This document shows positions 8,271-17,564 of a stretch of DNA of 64,000 bases, piece by piece. Position 1 is the stretch's first letter. Every line of letters begins with the position of its first letter. The translations under genes and the position numbers were made by a program. Source of the DNA: Flammeovirgaceae bacterium (lineage in GTDB: Bacteria; Bacteroidota; Bacteroidia; Cytophagales; Cyclobacteriaceae); the NCBI GenBank assembly GCA_027487845.1, contig JAIYCV010000042.1:124001-188000 (forward strand), read 5' to 3'. The notes below the pieces were generated by a model, which saw only the letters and a program-made list of their open reading frames with translations, ran no database searches and was not told the origin of the DNA.

Positions 8271-10370
8271 TCATTCTTTTATAAATTGCACTTGCTTTAT
8301 TTGTCTTCCCTGTTGTGCTTTTAACAGGTAGTTGCCAGTGGCTAAGTGAGACACCTCTATCAATAAATCACTGCCGCCTGTTGCTGATACTTTGTCCATT
8401 CTCCTTCCGGCAAGATCATAGATAAACACGTCAACACTTTTTCCTATATCAAAGCTGTTTAGCGACAACGTGAGTTTATCTTTTACTGGATTAGGAAACA
8501 AGGTAATCTCTTTGTTTGCGGTGGGCAGATCGCCTGTGATGACCATCTCAAAATCAGATAATGGCCTCGACCAAACCCCGCCTTCTAAAGTACCTGCAAA
8601 CAAGTCACTGCCGCTTACAATAAGTGATCGAACATGCGTATTGCCCAGCTTCGTCCCTGTTGTCACATTACTCCAGCTACCTCCATTGTTTGTGGAGAGT
8701 AATACCCCATCCCCATCAGTACCCGCGAACAGTTTACTGCCGCTCACCGCGAAAGATCGGATATACAAACTATTCCTGTTATCTGGCAGTCCAGTGTTCA
8801 CGGCATTCCAGCTGATGCCATTGTTGGTGGAGAGGAATATCCCGCCTCCATAAGTACCCGCAAAAATGTTGCTGCCGATCACCGCAAGGGAGTAAACATT
8901 CTTGTTACCCAGCCCCGTATTCACGGCACTCCAGCTGATGCCATTGTTAGTGGAGAGGAATATTCCGCTTCCATAAGCACCCACGAACAGGTTGCTGCCA
9001 CTTATCGTGAGGCAGTTAACATCCAAACTATTATCTGGTAGTCCCGTGTTCACGGCACTCCAGCTGCTGCCATTGTTGGTGGAAAGGTATACCCCGGCAT
9101 TAGTGCCCGCAAACAGGTTGCTGCCGCTCAATGCGAAGGATCGAATATTCATTCCATAATTGGCCAGTCCCGTGTTCACGGCATTCCAGCTTGAACCATT
9201 GTTGGTAGAAAGGTATACCCCACCATCGGGATAATAATAATCAGTGCCAGCGAAAATGTTGCTGCCGCTCGCCACGAGAGATCGAACATACAATCCATAA
9301 TTGGCAAGTCCTGTGTTCACTGCATTCCAGATAGATCCATTGTTGGTGGAGAGGTATGCCCCGTATTGAGTGCCAGCAAACAGGTTGCTGCCGCTAACCA
9401 ATAAGGAGCTAACAGACGGATAAATACTTCCCAGTCCAGTGTTTACGTCAATCCAGCTGTTGCCATTGTTGGTAGACAGGAACACTCCGCTATTAGTGCC
9501 CGCGAACAGGTTGCTGCCACTCACCAAGAGGGAGTAAACAGTCTTATTACCTAGCCCTATGTTAACGGCACTCCATCTGGTGCCATTGTTGGTGGAGAGG
9601 TAGACCCCACCACCAAAAAAGCCCGCAAACAGGTTGCTGCCACTCACCGCGAGGGAGAGAACAGAACCAGAAAAACCCTGCCCCGCGCTAGCGACACCCC
9701 AGCTGGCTCCATTGTTGGTGGAGAGGTATACCCTGTTTTGAGTGCCCGCAAACAGGTTGCTGCCGCTCACCGCAAGGGATTGAACATACATATTGGTCAG
9801 CCCGGTGTTCACGTCATTCCAGCTGGTGCCATTGTTAATTGAAAAGAACACCCCACCACCGTTAGTGCCTGCAAACAGGTTACTCCCATTCACCGCAAGG
9901 GAATTAACAAATTTATTTGTCAAGCCCGTGTTCACGGCTGTCCAACTAATACCATTATCGGTGGAAAGGAATACTCCGCTCCCATAGGTGCCAGCGAACA
10001 GGCTGCTGCCGCTCACCGCAAAAGAGATAACATCCATATTGGTCAGCCCCATGGCACTCCAGTTGGTGCCATTGTTGATGGAGAGGTATACCCCCTTATC
10101 AGTGCCCGCGAACAAGTTGCTGCCGCTCACCGCAAGGGATTGAACATGGGCATTACCCAGCCCAGTGTTCACGGCACTCCAGCTGGTGCCGTTGTTGTTG
10201 GAAAGGTATACTCCTCCCTCAGTGGCCGCGAACAGGTTGCTATTCATGGCGGCCAAAGCATAAATTTGAATTCTAATAGTCAGACCATTATTTTTTTCTA
10301 CCCATTGGGCGTGCAAGGGCAATACAAAAGCTACTAATAGAAATAAGGAACTGAGGATAAATCTTTTCAT
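8271..10370 (-). CDS. T9SS-secreted repeat protein, propeller-like
   Basis: A 699-residue secreted protein. It has a signal peptide (residues 1-21, ending LPLHAQ), about 14 tandem units of 38-47 residues with the core SGSNLFAGT-x-GGVYLSTNNGxSWxAVNTGL, and a C-terminal type IX secretion sorting domain starting at LFPNPVKDKLTL and ending QVQFIKE. The units resemble BNR/sialidase-type or two-component-regulator propeller blades, with an Asp-box-like STNNGxSW. The product is expected on the cell surface or released by T9SS. The repeats are conserved at DNA level too, so unit number may vary between strains. Ligand unknown. Confidence 0.88.
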   Translation of the reverse strand: MKRFILSSLFLLVAFVLPLHAQWVEKNNGLTIRIQIYALAAMNSNLFAATEGGVYLSNNNGTSWSAVNTGLGNAHVQSLAVSGSNLFAGTDKGVYLSINNGTNWSAMGLTNMDVISFAVSGSSLFAGTYGSGVFLSTDNGISWTAVNTGLTNKFVNSLAVNGSNLFAGTNGGGVFFSINNGTSWNDVNTGLTNMYVQSLAVSGSNLFAGTQNRVYLSTNNGASWGVASAGQGFSGSVLSLAVSGSNLFAGFFGGGVYLSTNNGTRWSAVNIGLGNKTVYSLLVSGSNLFAGTNSGVFLSTNNGNSWIDVNTGLGSIYPSVSSLLVSGSNLFAGTQYGAYLSTNNGSIWNAVNTGLANYGLYVRSLVASGSNIFAGTDYYYPDGGVYLSTNNGSSWNAVNTGLANYGMNIRSFALSGSNLFAGTNAGVYLSTNNGSSWSAVNTGLPDNSLDVNCLTISGSNLFVGAYGSGIFLSTNNGISWSAVNTGLGNKNVYSLAVIGSNIFAGTYGGGIFLSTNNGISWNAVNTGLPDNRNSLYIRSFAVSGSKLFAGTDGDGVLLSTNNGGSWSNVTTGTKLGNTHVRSLIVSGSDLFAGTLEGGVWSRPLSDFEMVITGDLPTANKEITLFPNPVKDKLTLSLNSFDIGKSVDVFIYDLAGRRMDKVSATGGSDLLIEVSHLATGNYLLKAQQGRQIKQVQFIKE
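8560..10300 (-). repeat. Tandem 120-140 bp coding repeats
   Basis: About 14 imperfect tandem units within the T9SS-exported protein gene, each encoding one SGSNLFAGT...WSAVNTGL blade. Conserved stretches such as the segment encoding STNNG recur in nearly every unit, which favours unequal recombination. Confidence 0.9.
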
Positions 10371-10897
10371 AATTGAATTTACTGTGAACTTGTTTTAGCT
10401 AAAGGTTGGAAACGAAAATGACAATTGCAAGGTATTGTAGAACCTTCAATAGAATTGTAAAATGGTTAAACAAAAAGCCAAGAAAAGAAAAACGATTGCA
10501 AAGAAATTGACAAAACCATTCAACTGATTATAGTCAGTAAAGCCCTTTCGAGCAGCACGCGCTCATTAAATACCGCTATTCGGAATTTGAAAAATCACAA
10601 ACCCAGATAAAAGGTTTTAAAATGCAGTTCATCGATGGTTCAGCATTGAAAATGTCGAACATCGCGAGCCACTTTGGTAGGCCGTGCGATTGTTTGCGCA
10701 CGCGGGCAAGGGATTGCAGTGGAAAGCCCGAAGTGAGTAGGCTTGTGTGGTGGGCGGACTTGGAACGGAAAGCCCGGTGGCCTTGCGTTTCGCTTGGCCA
10801 TGCCCCCAAAATAGCTACTCGGTTTTAATTCGGCGTTGGTGGCCGCCCTGCTGCCAAATCCCTTATTCTTTCTAAATTGCGCCTTTATTTTTAGCCA
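10371..10897. other. Gene-free region upstream of ileS with a GC-rich structured element
   Basis: This 527-base stretch has no convincing gene. Bases 10371-10640 are AT-rich and would hold the promoter of the minus-strand repeat protein. Bases about 10660-10850 are far richer in GC and hold two strong hairpins: CGTGCG/CGCACG at 10683-10702, and TGGCC/GGCCA with an inner GCG/CGC at 10778-10800. The decamer GGAAAGCCCG occurs twice (10721-10730 and 10767-10776). Open frames on both strands here look like by-products of high GC. It may be a structured RNA or a dispersed intergenic repeat; I cannot decide from one copy. Confidence 0.5.
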
Positions 10898-13800
10898 GTG
10901 AGTAAGTACAACGAATACAAAGACCTGAACTTTGCGGCCATCGCCTCTGAAATCCTTAAATTCTGGAAAGAGGAAAATATTTTTGAGAAATCGGTAAGCC
11001 TGCGCGAAGGCAAACCAACTTTTACTTTTTACGAAGGCCCGCCTTCGGCCAACGGTACGCCGGGCATTCACCACGTAATGGCGCGCACTGTAAAAGATTT
11101 GTTTTGCCGCTATAAAACCTTACAAGGGTTTCAAGTAAAACGCAAAGGCGGTTGGGACACCCACGGCTTGCCCGTGGAGCTGCAAGTAGAAAAACAACTG
11201 GGCATTACCAAGGACGATATCGGCAAAAAAATATCCATTGAAGAATACAACACCAAGTGCCGCGAAACGGTAATGATGTATAAAGATCAGTGGGACGAAC
11301 TTACCGAGAAGATGGGCTATTGGGTGGACTTGAAAAACCCGTACATAACCTACCAAAAAGAATACATTGAATCGGTTTGGTGGATATTAAAGCAGTTTTA
11401 CGATAAGGGTTTGCTATATAAAGGGTACACCATTCAACCGTACTCACCTTCAGATGGCACGGGCTTGAGTTCGCATGAGTTGAACCAACCGGGCTGTTAC
11501 AAAGAGGTGAAAGATACCAGTGTGGTGGCACAGTTTAAGTTAATTCAAGATTCAAAATTCAAGGTTGTGTTTGGTGAACAAATAGATGCCATTTACATCT
11601 TAGCTTGGACTACTACGCCTTGGACATTGCCATCGAACGCTGCATTAACTGTTGGCGAAAAGATAAAATATGTGTTAATAAATACGTTCAACCAATACAC
11701 TCATTTGCCTATTAGCGTTGTGCTGGCTAAAGATTTGGTTGGAAAATATTTCTCTGAAAAGAATCAGGGTTTAAAACTTGAAGACTATAAAGCGGGCGAC
11801 AAAGTAATTCCATTTGCGATCGTAAAAGAAATTACCGGCAAAGATTTGTTGGGCTTAAAGTATGAACAACTCATGCCATACGTTCAGCCATTGCATGATC
11901 AAGAGAATGCATTTGTTGTTGTAGCTGGCGATTTCGTAACTACCGAAGATGGAACTGGCGTTGTGCATACTTCTCCCACCTTTGGTGCAGACGACTTCCG
12001 TGTGGCGAAACAAAATGGAATTCCTCCACTGATGGTGCGCGATGAAAATGGAAACGAAGTACCAACTGTAGATAAGAAAGGAAAGTTTGTTTCTGAAATC
12101 GGTAAGCATTTGGTAGAGGAAGTTGCCAAGTATAAAATCAAAACGCACAAGCCTCTCGGTGTCGATGATTTTTATGTAAAGAATTATACTGACGAAGATG
12201 AAACCCATCCGGATTATAAGAATACCGATGTAATCATCTCCATCATACTCAAAGAACAAAACAAAGCATTTAAAGTAGAGAAGTACGAACACACCTATCC
12301 GCACTCATGGCGCACCGACAAGCCCGTGTTGTATTATCCATTGGATGCTTGGTTCATTAAAACCACAGCCTTGAAAGATAAGATGGTGGCTGTGAATAAG
12401 ACCATCAACTGGAAACCTGAATCAACGGGCACTGGCCGATTTGGCAACTGGTTAGAAAATTTGGTTGACTGGAATTTATCGCGTTCACGCTACTGGGGAA
12501 CACCGCTGCCAATTTGGAGAACAACGGATGGCAAGGAAGAAGTTTGTATTGGTTCAATTGAGCAATTATCAGAAGAAATCGAGAAAGCTAAAAAGGCAGG
12601 AATCTCAAATCTCACATCTCACGTCTTAAATCCTGAATTTGATCTCCACCGTCCTTATGTTGATGAGATCGTTTTAGTAAGCCCAAGTGGCCAACCGATG
12701 CATCGCGAGACTGATCTCATCGATGTGTGGTTTGATTCTGGCGCTATGCCTTATGCACAATGGCATTATCCTTTCGAGAACAAAGAAATTTTTGAACAAG
12801 CGTATCCTGCAGATTATATTGCTGAAGGCGTTGATCAAACACGTGGTTGGTTCTTTACGCTTCATGCTATTGCTGTTTTACTCAGCGAAAGCAGCGAAGA
12901 AATTAAAAAAATAAATTCGAAAGTTGGCAATAATGGCAAAGCCTTTAAGAATGTAATCTCCAACGGTCTGGTGCTCGACAAGTTTGGTGAGAAGATGAGC
13001 AAGCGCAAAGGCAATGTGGTTAATCCCTTTGATGCCCTTGCAAAATATGGATCGGATGTGGTGCGCTGGTATATGATTGAAAATGCTCCCCCATGGGACA
13101 ATCTTAAATTTGATATTGCCGGCATTGAAGAAACGCAACGCAGGTTCTTTGGCACGTTAATGAACATCTATTCTTTCTTCGCTTTGTACGCCAACATTGA
13201 TGGGTTCGTTAAAGATGAAATGAACAATGTTCCGTTTGATAAGTTAACTCCGTTAGATCGTTGGATCATCACCAAAGAGCAAGCGTTGATTGAAGACGTT
13301 ACAGCAGCCTATGAAGATTACGAACCAACAAAAGCCGCCCGTGCTATTCAAGAATTTGTGAATGACAATCTCTCCAATTGGTATGTGCGCTTGAATCGCA
13401 AACGCTTTTGGCAACCCACTGCGGAAGGGCGACAAGAATTGAATGAAGATAAAAAAGCTGCATACGAAACACTTTATGAATGTTTGATGGTAACAGCTCA
13501 GTTGATGGCGCCCATCGCTCCTTTCTTTAGTGAGTGGTTGTATAAAAATTTAACGGATAACATTCGCGATCGCGCCAAGCAATTCAATACTCCACTCCAG
13601 TATGAGTCTATTCATCATACCCTTTTTGTGAAAGCAGAAGACAATCGCAAAGACAAGGAACTTGAGATTGCAATGGATTATGCGCAACGGATTTGTTCGC
13701 TGGTACATTCGATAAGAAAAAATAGCAAGATTAAAGTTCGTACACCGTTACAAAAAATATTACTTCCTGTTTTAGATGAAAGGTTTGATCAACGGGTTCG

Positions 13801-14386
13801 TTCTGTGGAAGCGATCATTAAATCGGAAGTAAATGTGAAGTTGATTGAATACATTGACGATACATCGGGACTTCTGGTGAAAAAAGTAAAGCCGAACTTC
13901 GCTAAACTAGGCAAGCAATACGGCTCAAAATTGAAAGAGGTCTCTGCGATTATTAATACGTTGAGTAAAGAAGAAATCTCTATCCTAGAAAAGAAAAACG
14001 CCTTATCAAAAGGTGGATTTGATTTAGTGTTGGAAGATGTGTTGATTAGTTCAGAAGACATCCCAGGCTGGGCAGTCGCTTCGGAAGGCAGTATTACGGT
14101 TGCGCTGGATATTACCCTGACTGATGAATTGAAAAAAGAAGGCTTTGCCCGCGATTTTGTAAACCGAATCCAGAATTTACGAAAGGATAGTGGTCTAGAC
14201 GTGTTGGATAAGATAAAAATTGAGGTAGAATCTACGGACACAATTGTGATAGATTCGCTGGTAACCCATAAAAATTATATCTCTACTGAAACTCAAGCAC
14301 TTTCTTTAGAGTTTGTAAGTAAGTTAAGTGATCCTTCAGAAATTGAAATGGATGAATTAATTATCAAAGTAAAAATCTCGAAATAA
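10898..14386 (+). CDS. ileS: Isoleucine--tRNA ligase
   Basis: A class I synthetase that charges tRNA-Ile and edits valine. The 1162-residue protein has the HIGH-like GIHH at residues 56-59 (ANGTPGIHHV), the editing (CP1) domain with TTPWTLPSN and GTGVVHTSP, and KMSKR near 698-702. Length above 1,100 residues and the C-terminal extension resemble the eukaryote-like IleRS2 type common in Bacteroidota rather than the zinc-ended E. coli type; members of that type are often less sensitive to mupirocin, which is inference here. The start is GTG 10898, just after TATTTTTA, a one-base mismatch to the -7 element, so translation may be leaderless. Confidence 0.95.
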   Translation: MSKYNEYKDLNFAAIASEILKFWKEENIFEKSVSLREGKPTFTFYEGPPSANGTPGIHHVMARTVKDLFCRYKTLQGFQVKRKGGWDTHGLPVELQVEKQLGITKDDIGKKISIEEYNTKCRETVMMYKDQWDELTEKMGYWVDLKNPYITYQKEYIESVWWILKQFYDKGLLYKGYTIQPYSPSDGTGLSSHELNQPGCYKEVKDTSVVAQFKLIQDSKFKVVFGEQIDAIYILAWTTTPWTLPSNAALTVGEKIKYVLINTFNQYTHLPISVVLAKDLVGKYFSEKNQGLKLEDYKAGDKVIPFAIVKEITGKDLLGLKYEQLMPYVQPLHDQENAFVVVAGDFVTTEDGTGVVHTSPTFGADDFRVAKQNGIPPLMVRDENGNEVPTVDKKGKFVSEIGKHLVEEVAKYKIKTHKPLGVDDFYVKNYTDEDETHPDYKNTDVIISIILKEQNKAFKVEKYEHTYPHSWRTDKPVLYYPLDAWFIKTTALKDKMVAVNKTINWKPESTGTGRFGNWLENLVDWNLSRSRYWGTPLPIWRTTDGKEEVCIGSIEQLSEEIEKAKKAGISNLTSHVLNPEFDLHRPYVDEIVLVSPSGQPMHRETDLIDVWFDSGAMPYAQWHYPFENKEIFEQAYPADYIAEGVDQTRGWFFTLHAIAVLLSESSEEIKKINSKVGNNGKAFKNVISNGLVLDKFGEKMSKRKGNVVNPFDALAKYGSDVVRWYMIENAPPWDNLKFDIAGIEETQRRFFGTLMNIYSFFALYANIDGFVKDEMNNVPFDKLTPLDRWIITKEQALIEDVTAAYEDYEPTKAARAIQEFVNDNLSNWYVRLNRKRFWQPTAEGRQELNEDKKAAYETLYECLMVTAQLMAPIAPFFSEWLYKNLTDNIRDRAKQFNTPLQYESIHHTLFVKAEDNRKDKELEIAMDYAQRICSLVHSIRKNSKIKVRTPLQKILLPVLDERFDQRVRSVEAIIKSEVNVKLIEYIDDTSGLLVKKVKPNFAKLGKQYGSKLKEVSAIINTLSKEEISILEKKNALSKGGFDLVLEDVLISSEDIPGWAVASEGSITVALDITLTDELKKEGFARDFVNRIQNLRKDSGLDVLDKIKIEVESTDTIVIDSLVTHKNYISTETQALSLEFVSKLSDPSEIEMDELIIKVKISK

Positions 14387-14405
14387 ACTCTTCATCAATT
14401 AATAA

Positions 14406-15074
14406 ATGAAAGCCACCAAATATTTTTTAGTTGCCTTGTTGGTAATTATAATTGATCAAACCAGTAAGCTGCTTGTGTATAAATACATGTACATCCATCA
14501 AGAGGTAAATGTGTTGGGCGATTGGTTTCGCATTCATTACCTGCTCAACCCGGGCATGGCTTTCGGCATTCGCTGGGAAAATGAATTTGGTAAACTTGCT
14601 CTAACCTTGTTTAGGATTGTAGCCATGTTTGGCATTGGCTACTACTTGGTTAAGATGGTGAATAAAGGAGTGCACGCGGGTTTTCTTTTCTGCATGGCGC
14701 TCATACTTGGAGGGGCGTTAGGCAATGTGATTGATAGTACTTTCTATGGCGTGTTTCTTAACAATGCCCCGTTTGATTCGCCCACAAAATGGTTCCACGG
14801 CCAAGTAATTGATATGCTCTATTTTCCTTTGTTTTCCACTACGCTACCCGAGTGGGTTCCATTACGAGGAGGTGGAGAATTTAGTTTTTTTGATCCCGTG
14901 TTTAACATTGCCGATTCTTCAATTTTTATTGGGGTGGCTATCATTTTATTGAGACAAAAGCATTTTTTTAAAGAAGCTCAAATAAAAAATGATGAACCGA
15001 CAACAGATGAACCGATGGAAGCAAAATCAGACGCATCGATTGCTCGCGATAATGGCTTAAGTAACTTAAATTGA
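14406..15074 (+). CDS. lspA: Lipoprotein signal peptidase (signal peptidase II)
   Basis: An inner-membrane aspartyl protease that cleaves the signal peptide of prolipoproteins before the lipid-modified Cys. The 222-residue protein has the conserved IIDQTSK near 19-25, the NPGMAFG segment, and the two catalytic Asp motifs GNVIDS and NIADSS. Compared with E. coli LspA it has an insert rich in aromatic residues between these motifs (from the HGQVID segment to about FSFFDP), as is usual in Bacteroidota, and an acidic C-terminal tail. It follows ileS by 19 bases, the classic ileS-lspA order. GldH and the Cys-lipoprotein at 43294-44853 are likely substrates. Confidence 0.95.
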   Translation: MKATKYFLVALLVIIIDQTSKLLVYKYMYIHQEVNVLGDWFRIHYLLNPGMAFGIRWENEFGKLALTLFRIVAMFGIGYYLVKMVNKGVHAGFLFCMALILGGALGNVIDSTFYGVFLNNAPFDSPTKWFHGQVIDMLYFPLFSTTLPEWVPLRGGGEFSFFDPVFNIADSSIFIGVAIILLRQKHFFKEAQIKNDEPTTDEPMEAKSDASIARDNGLSNLN

Positions 15075-15075
15075 C

Positions 15076-15558
15076 ATGGCAGAAGAATTGTTAATCGTTG
15101 AAAGTGCAACGAAGGAAGAACAGTATAAATCACTCATTCCGCAGATTGACTCGTTGATAAAAGACGAGCCTGATTTGATTGCCAATCTTTCCAACATTAC
15201 TGCAGCACTAAAGCAAACGTTTAATTTCTTTTGGGTTGGATTTTATATCGTGAAAGGCGATGAACTTGTTTTAGGTCCATTCCAAGGACCCATTGCTTGC
15301 ACGCGCATAGGGTTTGGCAAAGGTGTTTGTGGTACCTGTTGGAAAGAGGAAAAAGTAATGCTAGTTCCTAACGTAGAGGAATTTTCAGGTCATATAGCTT
15401 GCAACTCAGCATCCAAATCTGAAATTGTATTGCCTGCTTTTAAAAATAGCGAGGTGGCGCTTGTTCTTGACGTGGATAGTGATAAGCTTAACGATTTTGA
15501 TTTAATAGACCAAAGCTACTTAATGAAAATTATTAAGTTGGTAGAAAATCTCTCGTAA
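15076..15558 (+). CDS. msrC: Free methionine-(R)-sulfoxide reductase (GAF domain)
   Basis: Reduces free Met-R-sulfoxide in the cytoplasm. A single GAF domain of 160 residues with the fRMsr pattern: FFWVGFY, GPFQGPIACTRI, GKGVCGTCW, and HIACNSASKSEIVLP. The three family cysteines are seen in IAC, GVC and HIAC. It begins one base after the lspA stop, so it is the last gene of an ileS-lspA-msrC transcript. Its stop codon is one base from the end of the convergent desaturase gene, leaving no room for a separate terminator. Confidence 0.9.
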   Translation: MAEELLIVESATKEEQYKSLIPQIDSLIKDEPDLIANLSNITAALKQTFNFFWVGFYIVKGDELVLGPFQGPIACTRIGFGKGVCGTCWKEEKVMLVPNVEEFSGHIACNSASKSEIVLPAFKNSEVALVLDVDSDKLNDFDLIDQSYLMKIIKLVENLS

Positions 15559-15559
15559 C

Positions 15560-16681
15560 CTAAGCGGTTGCCAAACCAACCTTTATTTCTGGCTGTGGCC
15601 TTGCTCCCAATTCCCTTAACAGACTTGCATGGGCTGCAACTGCCTCAAAAAAAGTGTCTTTTGATTTGTACGGCACTCCAAATTCTTCTGCAGTTTGCTT
15701 TACAATGTGTGCTATTTTACGATAATGCACATGGCAAATTGTGGGAAACAAATGATGTTCTACTTGATAGTTCAATCCGCCCACATACCAAGAGAACAAT
15801 TTCTCTCTGTGTCCAAAATTGGTGGTTGTGTGCATTTGGTGAATGGCCCAGTTGTTTTCAAGGTTTCCAGCTAGATCTGGTTTAGGATATTCGGTGCCTT
15901 CAATTACGTGGGCAGGTTGAAAAATAATCGCCAGAATAAAGCCACTAATGTAGTGCATTACAAAAAAGGCTAAGAAAATTTGTCCGAACGAAAACGGTGT
16001 AAGCAAGAAAGGAATTACCAAAATGTAGGATAGGTAGATAACTTTAGTCAAAATTAGAACTGTCCATTCTCTCGCAATCGAAGCTTTCTGCTTCTTCACA
16101 AGACCTTCTTTTTGATAGCGAACTAAACGGACGTAGTCCTTCACTAATATCCACACGAAAGTCAACAACCCGTAGAAAAACCATGCATAGATATGTTGAA
16201 ATTTGTGCATTGGCTTCCAATCCGAATCGGGGCTCATGCGCAATACCCCGCGAGGGCTGATGTCTTCATCCACCTCATGTATGTTTGTATAGGTGTGGTG
16301 GAGTACGTTGTGCTGCACAATCCAGTTAAAAGAATGACCGCCTACTAAATTAAGCGAATAGCCCATCAATTTATTTATCCAATTTTTAGATGAATAAGCG
16401 CCATGGTTTGCATCGTGCATTACGGACAGTCCAATACCCGCCTTCCCGAAACCCATTAAAATGGCCAAGCCCAGATAAACCCAGTAACTTTGAGTCAACC
16501 CGCTTATCATAAAAAAATAAGGGATTAAGTACAGGCTAAACATAAAAGTAGTTTTAACTACCATTTCTGAGTTGCTGTACTTGTTGATGTTATTCGCCCG
16601 AAAATATTCGTTGACGCGTTTTGAGAGTGTAGGGAAGAACTCAGGTCTTGTAGGAGCAAATTTAATATTGGCGGTATTCAT
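15560..16681 (-). CDS. Membrane fatty acid desaturase (front-end/linoleoyl-CoA desaturase-like)
   Basis: A 373-residue di-iron membrane desaturase with three histidine boxes: HDANH, HNVLHH with the following HTYTNIHEVDED, and QVEHH (LNYQVEHHLFP). The Q-x-x-H-H third box is typical of acyl-CoA/acyl-lipid delta-6-type desaturases. There is no fused cytochrome b5 domain, so electrons must come from a ferredoxin or separate carrier. Four hydrophobic segments flank the boxes. It would introduce double bonds in membrane fatty acids; regiochemistry cannot be read from sequence. A one-mismatch -7 element (TACCTTTA) lies about 75 bases upstream. Confidence 0.88.
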   Translation of the reverse strand: MNTANIKFAPTRPEFFPTLSKRVNEYFRANNINKYSNSEMVVKTTFMFSLYLIPYFFMISGLTQSYWVYLGLAILMGFGKAGIGLSVMHDANHGAYSSKNWINKLMGYSLNLVGGHSFNWIVQHNVLHHTYTNIHEVDEDISPRGVLRMSPDSDWKPMHKFQHIYAWFFYGLLTFVWILVKDYVRLVRYQKEGLVKKQKASIAREWTVLILTKVIYLSYILVIPFLLTPFSFGQIFLAFFVMHYISGFILAIIFQPAHVIEGTEYPKPDLAGNLENNWAIHQMHTTTNFGHREKLFSWYVGGLNYQVEHHLFPTICHVHYRKIAHIVKQTAEEFGVPYKSKDTFFEAVAAHASLLRELGARPQPEIKVGLATA

Positions 16682-16826
16682 AGTCGAATTTGTTATACAA
16701 TTCCCACCAATTTTCAGGCTAGCGAAATCGATATAGAATTTAAAGGTACGGAAGTCTAAACGAGCAACAAGTGTTAGGCATTAAAATTTAACAACACCTT
16801 ACACAAATCTGCATATTCTTTACACA

Positions 16827-17486
16827 TTAATGCAGTTCGGCCAGAATTGTTTTACCTCCTTTGCTAATTTCTCCAATTTTTACTTTGACAATCGCATTGA
16901 CTGGAAGAAATATGTCTACCCGCGATCCAAACTTAATAAAGCCAAACTCCTGCCCTTGTTCTAGTGCTTGGCCTTCTTTTACATAACACAAAATTCTCCT
17001 TGCTAAAGCCCCCGCAATTTGCCTGAAAAGAACTTCAGTGCCGTTTTTCATTTTGGCCACTACGGTAGTTCGTTCGTTTTCGGTGCTTGATTTAGGATGC
17101 CAAGCGACCAGGTACTTCCCGGGATGGTATTTTGAGAAAACAATTTTACCAGCTACCGGCATTCGGTTTATGTGCACGTTAATGGGCGACATAAATATTG
17201 AAATCTGCTTGCGTTTCTCTTTGAAATACTCGGTTTCAACCACTTCTTCAATAACCACTACTTTTCCATCGGCTGGAGCCAATACATACTTCTCGTTCTT
17301 TTTAACATCAAAAACAGGTACCCTAAAAAATTGAAGTATAAGTAAATAAAGCCCTATACTTATCACTATCGCGATATTCTGAATTACAGAAGCCCCTGGG
17401 AAAAAATACGATACGCCCCAATTGAGCGCAAACAAGATAACGAGTAAAACAAATAACAAAACCCTTCCTTCCCGGTGAATAATCAT
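16827..17486 (-). CDS. psd: Phosphatidylserine decarboxylase proenzyme (short, type A)
   Basis: Converts phosphatidylserine to phosphatidylethanolamine at the inner membrane. The 219-residue protein has two N-terminal hydrophobic helices, then ADGKVVVIEE, the HINRMPVAGKI motif and the C-terminal FGSRVDIFLP. Self-cleavage is expected between Gly and Ser in GS to make the pyruvoyl group, giving a large beta and a small alpha chain. The short length fits the archaetidylserine/PSD-A class used by Bacteroidota. It lies downstream of gdhA, with a strong hairpin between them. Confidence 0.93.
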   Translation of the reverse strand: MIIHREGRVLLFVLLVILFALNWGVSYFFPGASVIQNIAIVISIGLYLLILQFFRVPVFDVKKNEKYVLAPADGKVVVIEEVVETEYFKEKRKQISIFMSPINVHINRMPVAGKIVFSKYHPGKYLVAWHPKSSTENERTTVVAKMKNGTEVLFRQIAGALARRILCYVKEGQALEQGQEFGFIKFGSRVDIFLPVNAIVKVKIGEISKGGKTILAELH

Positions 17487-17510
17487 ATTGCAATAAATAA
17501 AGACTCAAAG

Positions 17511-17550
17511 TTCAATATTCAAAGTTCAAAGTCCAACTTTGTATATTGAA
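17511..17550 (-). terminator. Intercistronic hairpin between gdhA and psd
   Basis: Arms TTCAATATTCAAAGTT (17511-17526) and AACTTTGTATATTGAA (17535-17550) pair at 15 of 16 positions with an 8-base loop. No clean U-run follows on either strand, so it may stabilise or process the message rather than terminate it. Confidence 0.45.
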
Positions 17551-17564
17551 TTTTAAAGGTTGAA

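Noticed and set aside
8560-10300. CRISPR array suggested by regular repeats
   Set aside because: The repeats are coding, of 120-140 bases without short constant repeats and variable spacers, and lie inside a single reading frame.
10576-10828. Open frames on both strands in the ileS upstream region, possibly genes
   Set aside because: They overlap each other on opposite strands, have no domain or plausible start signal, and coincide with a GC-rich hairpin segment; long frames follow from the composition.
10371-10897. T-box riboswitch in front of ileS
   Set aside because: No T-box consensus (AGGGUGGAACCGCG) is present, and T-boxes are essentially a Firmicutes and Actinobacteria mechanism.
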